From the NCBI GenBank assembly GCA_918026815.1, contig CAKJVC010000144.1, positions 1 through 43,244 on the forward strand: 43,244 bases of DNA, read 5' to 3'. Position 1 is the stretch's first letter, and each line of letters begins with the position of its first letter. Shown piece by piece: positions 33,986 to 43,244 of this stretch. The stretch comes from Chalara sp. BL73. Its lineage: Eukaryota; Ascomycota; Leotiomycetes; Helotiales. The notes below the pieces were generated by a model. It was not told where the DNA came from, ran no database searches, and was given only the letters and a program-made list of their open reading frames with translations. The position numbers and the translations under genes are program-made.

Positions 33986-35117
33986 TTACTTTAACAGGTT
34001 GTCCAGAATCTGGATGACACTTCTTACTCCCTTTAGAGCATTGTCGTCAGGGCCTTGTCCAGGAACCCATGTCGCATGAGCAAAGTCAATGACATGCACT
34101 GCGTATGCCTTTGCAGCAAGTTCATCATCTTCCTCCTCCTCATCGTCTCCTTCGGTTTCTTCAGAGCCATTTACCGGGGAGTTGGCAGCCTTGGCCTGTC
34201 CATTGGATGTAGCTTCTTCCAGAGCCTTTCTCAATGCTAACCCATCGCCTTCAAAGACGAAGAGTAAACTTGCAGAGAACATGCGACTTTCTTGTCCCTC
34301 CAGCACTGCCTGAATCTCTCGGCAATCTGTCAGGAACGCCTCACATATCAACTTACCCAGCTCATCGTCAATGCCAGCTGCGTGCGAGAATATGTAAGAT
34401 CTGAAAGCATCCTCCACATTGTCCTTTGTCACAGACAAACGACCAAAATTCTTGTCATAGATCTTATAGCCATCTTCATCAACATCTCCAGTGGCGCCTT
34501 CTCCCTGCCAGACCCTCATTCCTGCTATGCGGAATCCCAAGTCTTTATGCGTGGTTTCCGCTGACACTTTATCAAACCGTGCCTTCTTCTCGGGAGACGC
34601 ATCATCGGCATACAATCGCACACCCAGCTTCACATCCAATATATTTGGCTTTACGAAACCCGAAGCAGCGTTCGCAAGCACGATAGCTTGATTGGTCACG
34701 ATCCTCTTGCCTACCGTCTTGCTGGGTACGACCTCGGGAACCGTGCGTTTGGCAACTGGGATCGAGCCGGGCTCGACAGGTGGTATTCCATGGGCATGTT
34801 TTGCTAGCAGCGCATCGCATTGCTCTTCAACGGTTCCGTTATGGGCAGCATCGGTGAGAGACAGGGTCCCAAGGTAAGTGGGCATGAAGTTGAGAAAGTC
34901 AGGATGAGAAGCGACGGATTCCTCATAGAAATCAACCTCAGCTTGAGTACAGGGCTTGATGAAAAGGGTGCCGTCAACATCGCAGAGCGTGCCATCACTA
35001 CAGGTATATTAGAAAAGGATATGGTTGGGGGTGGTTGCGCCTGGCGCAAACTTACTGTCCTGCGACAGCGTGTTTGTACTCAACCAACTCTGCGTGGGTA
35101 GGCAATGCTTTTACCAT
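33986..35117 (-). CDS. ipk2: Inositol polyphosphate multikinase, Arg82/Ipk2 family (357 aa, 2 exons)
   Basis: Exons are 35117-35056 and 34997-33986, with one 58 bp intron. The short first exon (20 codons) is needed for the family N-terminus AGHDGT and for the ATP-site segment LFIKP with K35. The inositol-phosphate kinase signature PxxxDxKxG is present as PNILDVKLG at 138-146. SLLFVFEGD and the metal/ATP-binding VIDFAH near residue 325 complete the fold (PF03770). An acidic, Glu/Asp-rich loop (EETEGDDEEEEDDE) interrupts the C-terminal lobe before VIDFAH, as is common in fungal members. By family it converts Ins(1,4,5)P3 to IP4 and IP5, acts in the nucleus, and in yeast stabilises the ArgR-Mcm1 complex. 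It is divergent from arb1. Confidence 0.93.
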
Positions 35118-36180
35118 TCTGAATATAAGCGTTTATGACACTATCATAATGCAAAAAGATCAAAGAGAAGAAGGGGATGGGTCGTGGGAGGGGCAAGCTT
35201 TTGTAGAGACCAAAGAGAGGAAGCGCCTGAAGGAGTTCTCAAGGCTGAGCAACATCTGCGACAGTGAACTGCTGTTGGTGTCAGGGTTTGGATTCAGGGG
35301 TTGTCATTGGCACTAATTTAGACTTTAGCGGGTATTTCGGGCACTAATGGCTGATGCGGCACGTCCTGGATTCGTGAGAACAACACCACATGCACTCTAA
35401 GACTCACAGCCCCAAATAATATACTATAAAGCAAACAATACAACCATTCAGTGCGGTAGAGATTATAGACCGTCGCTGGCGGGAATCCACAGGCCTACAC
35501 CGTCCGCTGAGAGTAGAGGCAAAGCAAACGGGCGACGCATTTTCAAAGACAAGGTAGGTGCAGGAAGTCCTGATTGTTCTCGGATTTTGAGCACGGTAAT
35601 TGCAAGTATAAAACCTTCTCTGTGTTCTTCATTCCCCTGGCACCCTCCTCGTTGTCACAAAGAGTGTATCTTGATCAGCTGTTCACATCATCAACTCCCC
35701 CATTTTGTCCTGCATCAGTCCACGGGGTACATTGTCTTAGCTCTGGATAAGACATATATTTGCTATAACTTAGTTTATTGTTCACGCTCGTTCAATCTAG
35801 CCACTACCCTGATTAATCGCCACTGCCACCATTGTCAGGCCATCTTTCATGGTGCGGGCATACGTCCAGAAGATTCAGGTATCTCTACATGCACAGCCAT
35901 CCCCTCGTTTACACTCAGGAGAACTAAGCGAACGAACCCCTATTCCATTCACCTTACCTACTATATGCAAAATGTCACCTCCTGGAATCGTTTTCTCCGC
36001 CTTTATCGTTGCCAAATTAAACGCTAGTAATGGACTCACCATGACCACTCGCGACTGCCTCATCCAGCTGAATACTCAGGCTGCAGAACCTGATCACGTT
36101 CGACACTCCACATCAACTTACAAACTCACTAACTCACCAACGTGGAAAGCTACGCCGATATACAGAGCGCTACTGCCAAC
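35118..36180. other. Divergent promoter region ipk2 / arb1 (1.06 kb)
   Basis: This region contains both upstream regions. Overlapping short frames on the plus strand at 35587-36253 run into the arb1 5' end but are not protein-like; the final 300 bases are pyrimidine/CAA-rich, as expected of a 5' leader. An upstream non-coding exon of arb1 cannot be excluded. Confidence 0.45.
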
Positions 36181-38433
36181 ATGTCACGCGTTCGCCTGGA
36201 ATACGCTCCTCATCCCGAAGAATTATCGCGTCGCATCAGTCAGATCGACTTGACTAATACACGTCGCCGTTCAGGGACTGCCACGGGTGATGATGGCGAC
36301 TCTGCCAATCTACGATACACCATTCAAGATCTCTTAGAACTTGGGCCGACACCAAAGGCGGTTACTGTACCTCCACCAACTCCGAATGTGCTCCTCTATA
36401 CCCCTCCTAATGAAGAGGCTCCATCCGGTATCTCGGCTCCAGGGTCACCATCTTCTGATCAGCCCACTACAGTCCAGATAACAGAAGCTCAAGCGGCTGC
36501 TGTTGAGTCTGAGAGTGAGGATTATGGACTACATAGTCCTGAGCTTCCTATGAAGCAGAAGAAGAAGAAGAAGCGCAGTAGAAAGGGCAAGAGCAATAGT
36601 AAGAAGGCAACTGTTACTGGATTTGAAGGTCTGTTCTTTCTGAAAAGAGAACTTCTGATATGGCTCACTGATGCGAATTACAGAATTCTATGCCGACCCT
36701 CCCATCACGCCAGCTGAGCATAACGAGGAGTCTGAGCTTTATGATATGTGAGGATTCTTTATTGAAATCGTGGCTTCCGTTTCTCACTTTCTGTAGTGCT
36801 AGACCCCTTCATGAACGCGTACAGCACGCTGTCCAACGCTACAGACAAAGACGCAATCTGGACTCCATTCGAGCAAATATTCTCACCAAATATCTCATTC
36901 TTGGCGGCATTGAATCAAGCAATGCAAAACAGTTTACTGGCGGGCTTGATCAGAAGACTCTGGAAGAGGCTACAGCGGAAGAGATTGCTGCCATTCGGGC
37001 CACTGACCACATCCGTGTTGGCCAGAGGAATGCAAAGTATGCCGCCTCCGAGAAACAGTTGCACAACTCAAACTAATCTTCTTCAGGTACTATGATCCCA
37101 CAGAGGCTGAACACTGGGTCGTTGACTTTCAAGGAGTTGTCAAAGGCTTCCTGTCCCATACGGTGCCATGCCGCTTTCCTCTTGATACCGATGCAGAAAT
37201 CGATCAAATTTGTCGCGTTATTAAGAACTTTTTGAACTACCTTCTCACACACAGAGTTGCTGCGGAATATAATGATGATATATTAGCTGCCCGTGATGTT
37301 TGCGACCTAGCTGAACGCGAGCTCTCTTGTATTGCTAAGCTGCGGACCATACTTCCGGGACAGTTCAATATCGCTGCCTCCATTCTCCACGGTGGCCAGT
37401 ACAAGGACACTTATTTTGGCAAGCAGGATTGGGAGGCTGGATGTTTTGATGAACAGGTGACTAATAAGTCCATGATTAATGCTGAATTAGTATTCAAGAC
37501 CGCAAGTCTATTGTTATCGACACCATTCATCGCAGGTGCTAACATATTCAGGGCATTGCTTTCACAGGAACTCAAAGCCTCTTCCAACAAGCCATGCACC
37601 AAGGCGCGAAAATCATCAATACCGAGAAGAAGGCATACGAAGTATTTCGTATTGAGCGTGCCAGTATTGGTCTTCGAGAACAGGTCAACACTGTTTCCTC
37701 TGACATTCGAGCTCTTGGTGTTGTTCATTTGAAGGCTTGGAGTGGGCCTGGTATCGAAATCGAGGACATGACCGACGAGGAGGATGGTGATTCTGTCGAC
37801 GAATCCATCAATGCTAAGAAAATGACAGATTTGGTCGAATCACTGGGCTGGACTGTCGCACAAGCACGCCGGGCGCTAATTAAGACTGGGGGTGATGTTA
37901 ATCTCGCAGCAGAGTGGCTCGACGACAACCGTGATGCCCCAGACATTGATGCTAATCCAATCACAAAAACATCTGGTAACGAAGCAACAGAGGCTTTCTT
38001 TCTCGAAGATGATATCCTCATTCATTTCTTCCCAGGTATGAAAATCGAGATTGTCGTCCAAGAGCTCAACATAGGCATGAAGTTTTTCGACAGCGTTTCT
38101 GGCGTCTATTGCTCCTTCCACACCCTCCTGCCTAACGAAAATGTCATTGAGTACTGGAAGGAACCCGTTCCCAATACTCGACTTCCACCAACCGAAGACA
38201 ATCCCGGCGCAGAAGATGCGGCTGAGGATGCTGACTTCCATAAGGAGTTGGACTCTGATGACAAGAACTTTGTTGCAGGCAAAGATAGTGAGATAGGTAC
38301 TGTTACTGTTGGCGGTCAAGAGAGATCCGATCCCCCTGCTCCAAATCCAGAGGCAAATGAGGTGGTAAAGGCCCAAAATATCAACCCGGATCGGGATGCA
38401 AACCTCAATGAGAACATCAAGCCAAGCCAATAG
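36181..38433 (+). CDS. arb1: Argonaute siRNA chaperone subunit Arb1-like, with UBA-like segment (682 aa, 5 exons)
   Basis: Exons are 36181-36628, 36684-36747, 36797-37036, 37087-37501 and 37552-38433, with introns of 49-55 bp. After a variable N-terminus and a strongly basic KKKKKRSRKGK stretch come GFEEFYADPPITPAEH, RYRQRRNLDSIRANI, KYLILGG and HWVVDFQGVVKGFLS. I recognise these as the Arb1 family (PF09692). In fission yeast, Arb1 binds Argonaute-siRNA duplexes in the ARC complex and is required for H3K9 methylation. Residues about 479-515 (MTDLVESLGW through AAEWLDD) look like a UBA domain, after an acidic linker. The C-terminal part (MKIEIVVQELNIGMKF, YCSFHTLLPNE) fits the Arb1 end, then an acidic tail. 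The fourth intron (37502-37551) is GC-AG; a GT alternative at 37457 would delete a conserved-looking stretch. The assignment was made without a search. Confidence 0.72.
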
Positions 38434-38995
38434 GCAAAGGTTAAGGACACTTCACTTAAACTTATCTAGGCTGGGTTCAGTACACTTCTCCAGGCCAGGG
38501 AGGCAACCCGAGGGTTGCTCACTTTCGAGCGTTGAGACACTCATAGCGGAACTAAAAGCGCCTTGCTTTCCTTTCTTTTAACACTTGTACATTAGCAAAA
38601 AAGATATTACAGCAACTATGAAAAGCCGCGTCGATGCGAAAAAGAAATTTGGAGCTGGGAATGGCATCACAATGAGTATGATAAAACGGAGCGGGACTTC
38701 TAATAGTGCGTGGCTAATCAACGGGGGAGTTTCAGGGAAACCAAAACGTTTCAATGCTCCGTGATGTCTCTTCATTTCCAAGGCGCTTGTTTCTATGTTG
38801 TTAACCTACTGTTACCCAGCAAACCCGAAAGCAGAATGTACACCAAGGTACCTATGGAAAACCCACCAGGTATACTCTCCGTTCCTCCTTCTTTGACACC
38901 ATATCAGGTCCTGGCATGTTAAACTTGGGGATAAGTACTACCCCATGCGTTGCTAGGTACCCTAGTAATCATGCCTTCTTTGTGATGCAGGTAGG
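38434..38995. other. arb1 3' flank
   Basis: This is a 562 bp non-coding stretch downstream of arb1. Short frames on both strands (60-70 codons) show no protein-like pattern. Confidence 0.45.
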
Positions 38996-40091
38996 TTATG
39001 CTACTAATGCTATATCTACTAGTTCATTCCTCACCATCAATCTGTGTCCCTGCCCATTAGCCTTCTGAGCTTTGGGTTCCGTATTCAAGCCTGGAGCCTC
39101 GTGCATGGTGTCAGTGGATGGCTCACGGAGGTGTTGAAGTGTGAGCTCGGATGCTTTCACTTGTTCGTCTCTGCTCGCAACCTGGTGGCTTACATAGCTT
39201 GGAGGTGGGAGATACGGGTAATAGATCGGCTGAGGGTTAGGCGCAGAGATTCCATATTCCTCAGTATTTGAGGCTGTAGGTTGAGGTGGATGAGAGACCC
39301 ATAGAGTGGCACCTACAGGATGACCATGGCTAGTGGTGTCCTGAGCGGGGCATTGAGCTACCCCACTTGCATGTAAATCTTGCGGTGCCTTTTTCAGCTC
39401 GTAGAATATTTGATGATGCCATGTAGGAGTATAGTAGCGGTGTAACTCAGCTGTAACATTTACCAGTTCTCGCGCTTACTCACGCTAAGCCACCACCAGC
39501 TCCGCCTCTAGTTGAGCAGTTCTCTCGAATAGAGATTACACCCGGTGCCGGGTCGCACCTGTAGATAATTGCGCCCCTGAAGATTCATGTTTGCTGTCTA
39601 GCAATAGCTCGTGTGTGCGCCTATTCTTGGTGTGCGGTTTCGCGTAGAGCTTTGTAGTCATTTCTTGTTTAGGGGTTTGAAAGCTGGTTCCGAGTTATTT
39701 GGATGCTCTGAAGCAGTTGCTGGAGAGCTGCAAACATTAGCACAGATTGAATGGTTCTATTAACGGTCGATAAGCGTCTTGAGCGCTTGATCCATTAATA
39801 CAGCCGGTCGCAGCACAGCCAGATGAAGTAGAATGGCTTCTGCCGCTTTCGGCAAGCTGCCCGGAGTTTCGAGAAGTTGGCTAACTCGAACTCTATTGTG
39901 CAATGTTACTGGCTGGATATGCGACCCTTTGATGCTTATTCGTGTTTTCTGAAGCATAGCGAGGTATACAAAGTATATTTGGCCTCCGAGGTCAGATTTT
40001 CGTCTCCTTTACGCGCCTGAGGCTCGGGATTGCTGATAGAGAGAAAGATACCTATTTGGTTCGAAATGCAAGATAGCTTATGTGGTGGCAT
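38996..40091 (-). pseudogene. Probable decayed coiled-coil protein gene
   Basis: On the minus strand, a frame free of stops runs for 160 codons from 39475 to the TAA at 38996, with no usable ATG at its start. It reads like real protein: a helical beginning (ARELVNVTAELHRYY), then a Pro/Tyr/Gln-rich tail. Immediately upstream, in the same frame, are a TAG (39485-39487) and a TAA (39476-39478), preceded by QLEAELVVA. Heptad-like spacing continues across both stops. Both stops would arise from Gln codons by C-to-T change in a CpA context. Further upstream, protein-like stretches are found in different frames (for example 39957-39763, and from an ATG at 40091), each soon ended by stops. I recognise no family. 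The alternative is an intact gene with introns that I failed to place; I tried a few joins and none restored an open frame through the heptad region. Confidence 0.4.
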
Positions 40092-40489
40092 TGGTTAGAG
40101 ATGTATTCTGGAATCAGGATAGGGTCGAGGAGAATGGAGGGACACCAGAGCGCCGCTCTGCCATTATATCAACGCCATTGAGAAGCTGCTCAGAAATCGA
40201 CCATGGAAGAATCAATTCGAGACATCAATGGTGGTATGTTTGAAAATATTTTAGGGACTCGTATATACATTGTTGACAAGTAAACAAACAACTTGTCTGG
40301 AACAAGAATCGCACAAAGAGACTTCATTTTGTCGTAGAACAGCTGTGTCATTGTTTATCTAGTAACAAAGTAAGTGTGGCTTTGAAAGCGGTTAGTTTGG
40401 TGGAGCAAATAGGCGTAGCAAATAGAAAACACGGCATTCCCTCCGTCAATAGACCTGCGAAATCTCATCCGTTCTAGCTTACAAACACA

Positions 40490-41956
40490 TTATCTGTAAC
40501 GCGTATCGCCATTTGGGAGCGCTGCAGTTGCCGGTGCTCCTCCGCCAAATGAAGAAGTTCTTCTGTTTAAAGGAAATGTAGAAGTAGGGTTAGGTCGCTG
40601 TGCGACTGGCAAACTTATTAGCATGCTTGATCAATGAAGGAAGAGCACTTGAACAGACCTCTCGAGCGAATTACTGGTTTTGATAACCCATTACTTATGG
40701 AGCCTGCGGGATTGCTAATTTTGAGACCAGCACTCATGCCGTATCCTGCAAATCCTACATTACCATTCAAACTGGCCAGGGGCGATCGGCCGGTTTCATT
40801 CGGGTGAAGCAAAGGTGTTCCAGATGTTCTATGGGGCTGTAGATCAGCTAATCCTAAGCCCGGAATGGATGTTGTATTTACAGTCGCAAGACGCTGTCTA
40901 TGTGTCGATGGTGTGTGCCGTGGGTGATTTACTATGGTGGGTTTGGTTAGAGCTTGCGCACAAGAAGAAATCAAGGAATAGTATACATAAATCGCCGACT
41001 TGACTACTGAATCCTGCCCAGTCATTCTGCACGTTTGTGCCTCTGCTAAGAGGAGGCTCCATGGCTCGACTGCTGACGTCAATAGCAGAATCAATTCTCT
41101 GTTGGCTTTGAAAGTTAGCGGGTTGAATAGGCTGGTGGCTTAGCGGGCCTGCACTGTCACAACATCGATTAGCCTCGACTGACGCCTGGATTGTGTGGTC
41201 CACAGCGTCAGACGCAGCATCCTGAACATGCACCAACATAGTCCGACGCTTCAGCTTGTCATATAACTCTTGGGTTTGCAGCTGTTTCCGACATTTCTCC
41301 CGATAAGCTTGTATAAGTTCTTCATTTTTCCGCCGCAGATTTTCCTGATCTACAGCCAGTGCTAACCCAAAATTAGTTTTGTAAATCAAATATGAGACGC
41401 CATTTCTATTACCTGACATTCTGTCACGCAGATTTGAGATCTCGCCATTTGCATCATGTATGATCTTATCCATTTGTGTGTTGAGATAGGTGTATTTATC
41501 TGTTAGATTCTTTGCCAAGTACTCTTGGTAAACACTATAAAGAAATCAGTATGGTAAGGATATATGGCCGCTGGAAAAACTGACATCTCTTGTGTGGTTT
41601 GATATGCCCAGAAGCTCAATGCCCTTCCCGCGCATTCCATAATTACGTTTGGGCTCAGCCCGCTGAGCACACTGGTCTTGTAGTCTTCAGTGGGATTGAG
41701 AGTCGTGACAACGACATCATCTGGATTTGTGAGGTGCATATCACAAGCTGGACACATCGGACGCTGGCCATTAGGACCAGAGGGCAATTGAAAGCGGTTG
41801 GAACAATCTACACAGAAAATATGACTTGATGGTTCTGTCAATTGCGCCGTACTTCACATGCATGGTAGACACGGCATACCTGCAGGTTGTGACAACCCCT
41901 TGATCACCCAGTTCCTTGCGACATTTCAAGGAATTACACCTTAAAGTGTGCTCCAT
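40490..41956 (-). CDS. hei10: HEI10/CCNB1IP1-like RING E3 ligase, meiotic crossover factor (400 aa, 6 exons)
   Basis: Exons are 41956-41880, 41824-41585, 41534-41413, 41361-40987, 40931-40659 and 40605-40490; introns are 50-55 bp. The N-terminal C3HC4-type RING has C7, C12, C25, H27, C30, C33, C50 and C53; the first intron falls between the C25 codon and the H27 codon. The following block (TTLNPTEDYKTSVLSGL then ALSFWAYQTTQE and VYQEYLAKN) matches the CCNB1IP1/HEI10 pattern. A coiled coil (about residues 106-190) precedes a Ser/Pro-rich tail ending in LNRRTSSFGGG. HEI10/Zip3 proteins decorate the synaptonemal complex and mark crossover sites through SUMO/ubiquitin ligase activity. The third intron (41412-41362) is 51 bp and readable in frame, but it has GTAATA, CTAAT and TTAG signals, so I splice it. 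Confidence 0.88.
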
Positions 41957-43244
41957 GGTAAAAGATCTTCCCTTTTCGCCGCACTGACCCAAAGAAATAC
42001 AAGTATATGGGTGTTTGGTAGTAGGCAGATAATGCAATGAGTTAAGAGAGGAAGGTGCACACATTAAGAGTGGCACGTGCCATCATCTACCGCCTTCTCA
42101 ACATCAAATTAAAGTGGACAGAGCGACCTGATCTCATGTCCAAACTCTGAGTCACCAAAACAATACTTGCCAGCATTGGAGAATACCGAAATGGCAGAGC
42201 TGACAGGAGGTAATGCTGTTGATAAGAACGTAGTAACATCGATAGCTAGTCTTATATAGGCAAAACTTCAGGGATACGAAATGACAAGTTATAGTCGTTG
42301 TGCCACCTTTGTGTACCTTAGCTAGAGATACGCACCAATGTAGACTTCATGGATAGGAAAAACTCCAAGAATGGCTCACAAGCTTCCCGATTGCAGCTAA
42401 TGCGTTATCAAGCTGTGCAGGGAAAATTTGAGCATACACTCTCATACCGCTAGCAGGAAATAATCTCTACATAGCGCACACCAAGCAAGAGCTAGGGTGG
42501 AACAGGATCTCTTCCTCACAAGACTAAGAGCAGTATTTTTAATTTTGGGGCTACAAAACTGTATCACCTACAACAAACTGCCTTGATGTGATCCCAAACA
42601 TCTAGCTTATATAATCCTTAGCAAGATGGATGAAGAGTTGGAATAGGATATTGAAAATGATGAAATTAGTAAATAAGAAATTCAAACCCAACGAACCGCT
42701 ATCGATAATACCCATCGAGCTGCTGGGCAACATGGTGAGGATAAATAGAATCACGTCCAGCTGCTCACTTTACTCCAATGGCCGCAAGTTATGCCATGGG
42801 AAAATAATTTTGGCATCTCCGAAAAATGATCACGTTGATCCTAATCTTCACCTCCACGAGAAACGCCTTCTGGGGCATGCTAGTTAGCCGCCTAGCGCAT
42901 AGAGCATTTCTCACTCACTTTCAAACAAATCACCGCGAACCGATGTTACCATGCTGAATACCTTGATATACAGGTCAGCGTGCGCGTACAAATAGTCTAA
43001 GTCTCGGTGGTCTTCAATATTATAAAACATGTTCTGATGAAGGAGGGCCACCTTTTATGCTCCTAGCCGTATCACATACCGTAGGATAGTACAACAACAT
43101 TCGCTGCAAGAATGGCCAATACATAAAATTCTCAAACCTAGGTGCTTCATAATTTTGCCACCACCTAAATATTTCTTTGGTTATATCAGGCTACAAAAGC
43201 GCACACAGCCGGCACGACACGCGCAAAACTTCCGAGCCGTTCCA
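41957..43244. other. Intergenic, right end of window (1.3 kb)
   Basis: The first few hundred bases upstream of the HEI10-like ATG should hold its promoter. The rest is AT-rich with frequent stops. An 85-codon frame at 42630-42887 has no secure similarity. A gene starting beyond the window cannot be excluded. Confidence 0.5.

Noticed and set aside
37457..37551. Alternative GT-AG intron (95 bp) in arb1
   Set aside because: It keeps the frame but removes NAELVFKT, which fits the Arb1 pattern; the 50 bp GC-AG intron matches local intron size.
39728..39764. Intron-like segment (GTTAAT ... TGCTAAT ... GCAG) in the decayed gene
   Set aside because: At 37 bp it is shorter than any other intron here (minimum 45), so it may be non-functional or chance.
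42630..42887. Possible BTB-domain fragment (NGRKLCHGKIILAS)
   Set aside because: The likeness to BTB is limited to about a dozen residues; the frame starts at a non-ATG codon, is short, and nothing adjacent extends it.

Overview
This window looks like nuclear DNA of a filamentous ascomycete (Pezizomycotina). The evidence is a HET-domain gene, a Zn(II)2Cys6 regulator, an Arb1-type RNAi gene and about 35 short spliceosomal introns. Most introns are 45-62 bp, with GTAAGT-like donors and CTAAC/CTAAT branch sites. A Leotiomycetes-like origin is my guess from the style of the proteins and was not tested. I see no rRNA, tRNA, CRISPR array or intact transposon.

Layout. 1-5 kb: a Whi5/Nrm1-type G1/S repressor and a kinetochore Fta1/CENP-L subunit, both on the minus strand. 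5-7 kb: a vacuolar carboxypeptidase S-type M20 peptidase, divergent from fta1. 7.4-13.5 kb: three catabolic-type enzymes on the minus strand, namely a cyclase/formamidase-like hydrolase, an AtuA-like (DUF1446) protein and a zinc alcohol dehydrogenase. 14-19 kb: a single-exon HET protein, tail to tail with a seven-exon zinc-cluster transcription factor. 19-21.4 kb: a long gene-poor spacer with simple repeats. 21.4-24 kb: a membrane GNAT acetyltransferase and a mitochondrial 3-hydroxyisobutyrate dehydrogenase. 24-32.4 kb: a housekeeping block with DDB1, RNA polymerase III subunit Rpc37/RPC5, a Pmp3 proteolipid and Clp1. 34-38.4 kb: inositol polyphosphate multikinase and the Argonaute chaperone subunit Arb1, divergently arranged. 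38.4-40.1 kb: a spacer with a probable decayed coiled-coil gene. 40.5-42 kb: a HEI10/CCNB1IP1-like meiotic RING E3. The last 1.3 kb shows no convincing gene.

Most genes are independent housekeeping or nuclear functions: cell cycle, kinetochore, DNA repair, Pol III, mRNA 3'-end processing, RNAi heterochromatin and meiotic crossover control. The one group that may work together is the hydrolase/AtuA-like/ADH trio. Exon borders were derived by eye from reading-frame continuity, splice signals and family similarity. Total lengths come out as whole codons in every model. I found no clearly undescribed system. The most unusual items are the decayed gene at 39-40 kb, the UBA-like segment in Arb1, a GC-AG intron in Arb1, and two introns whose length is a multiple of three and which hide inside open frames.
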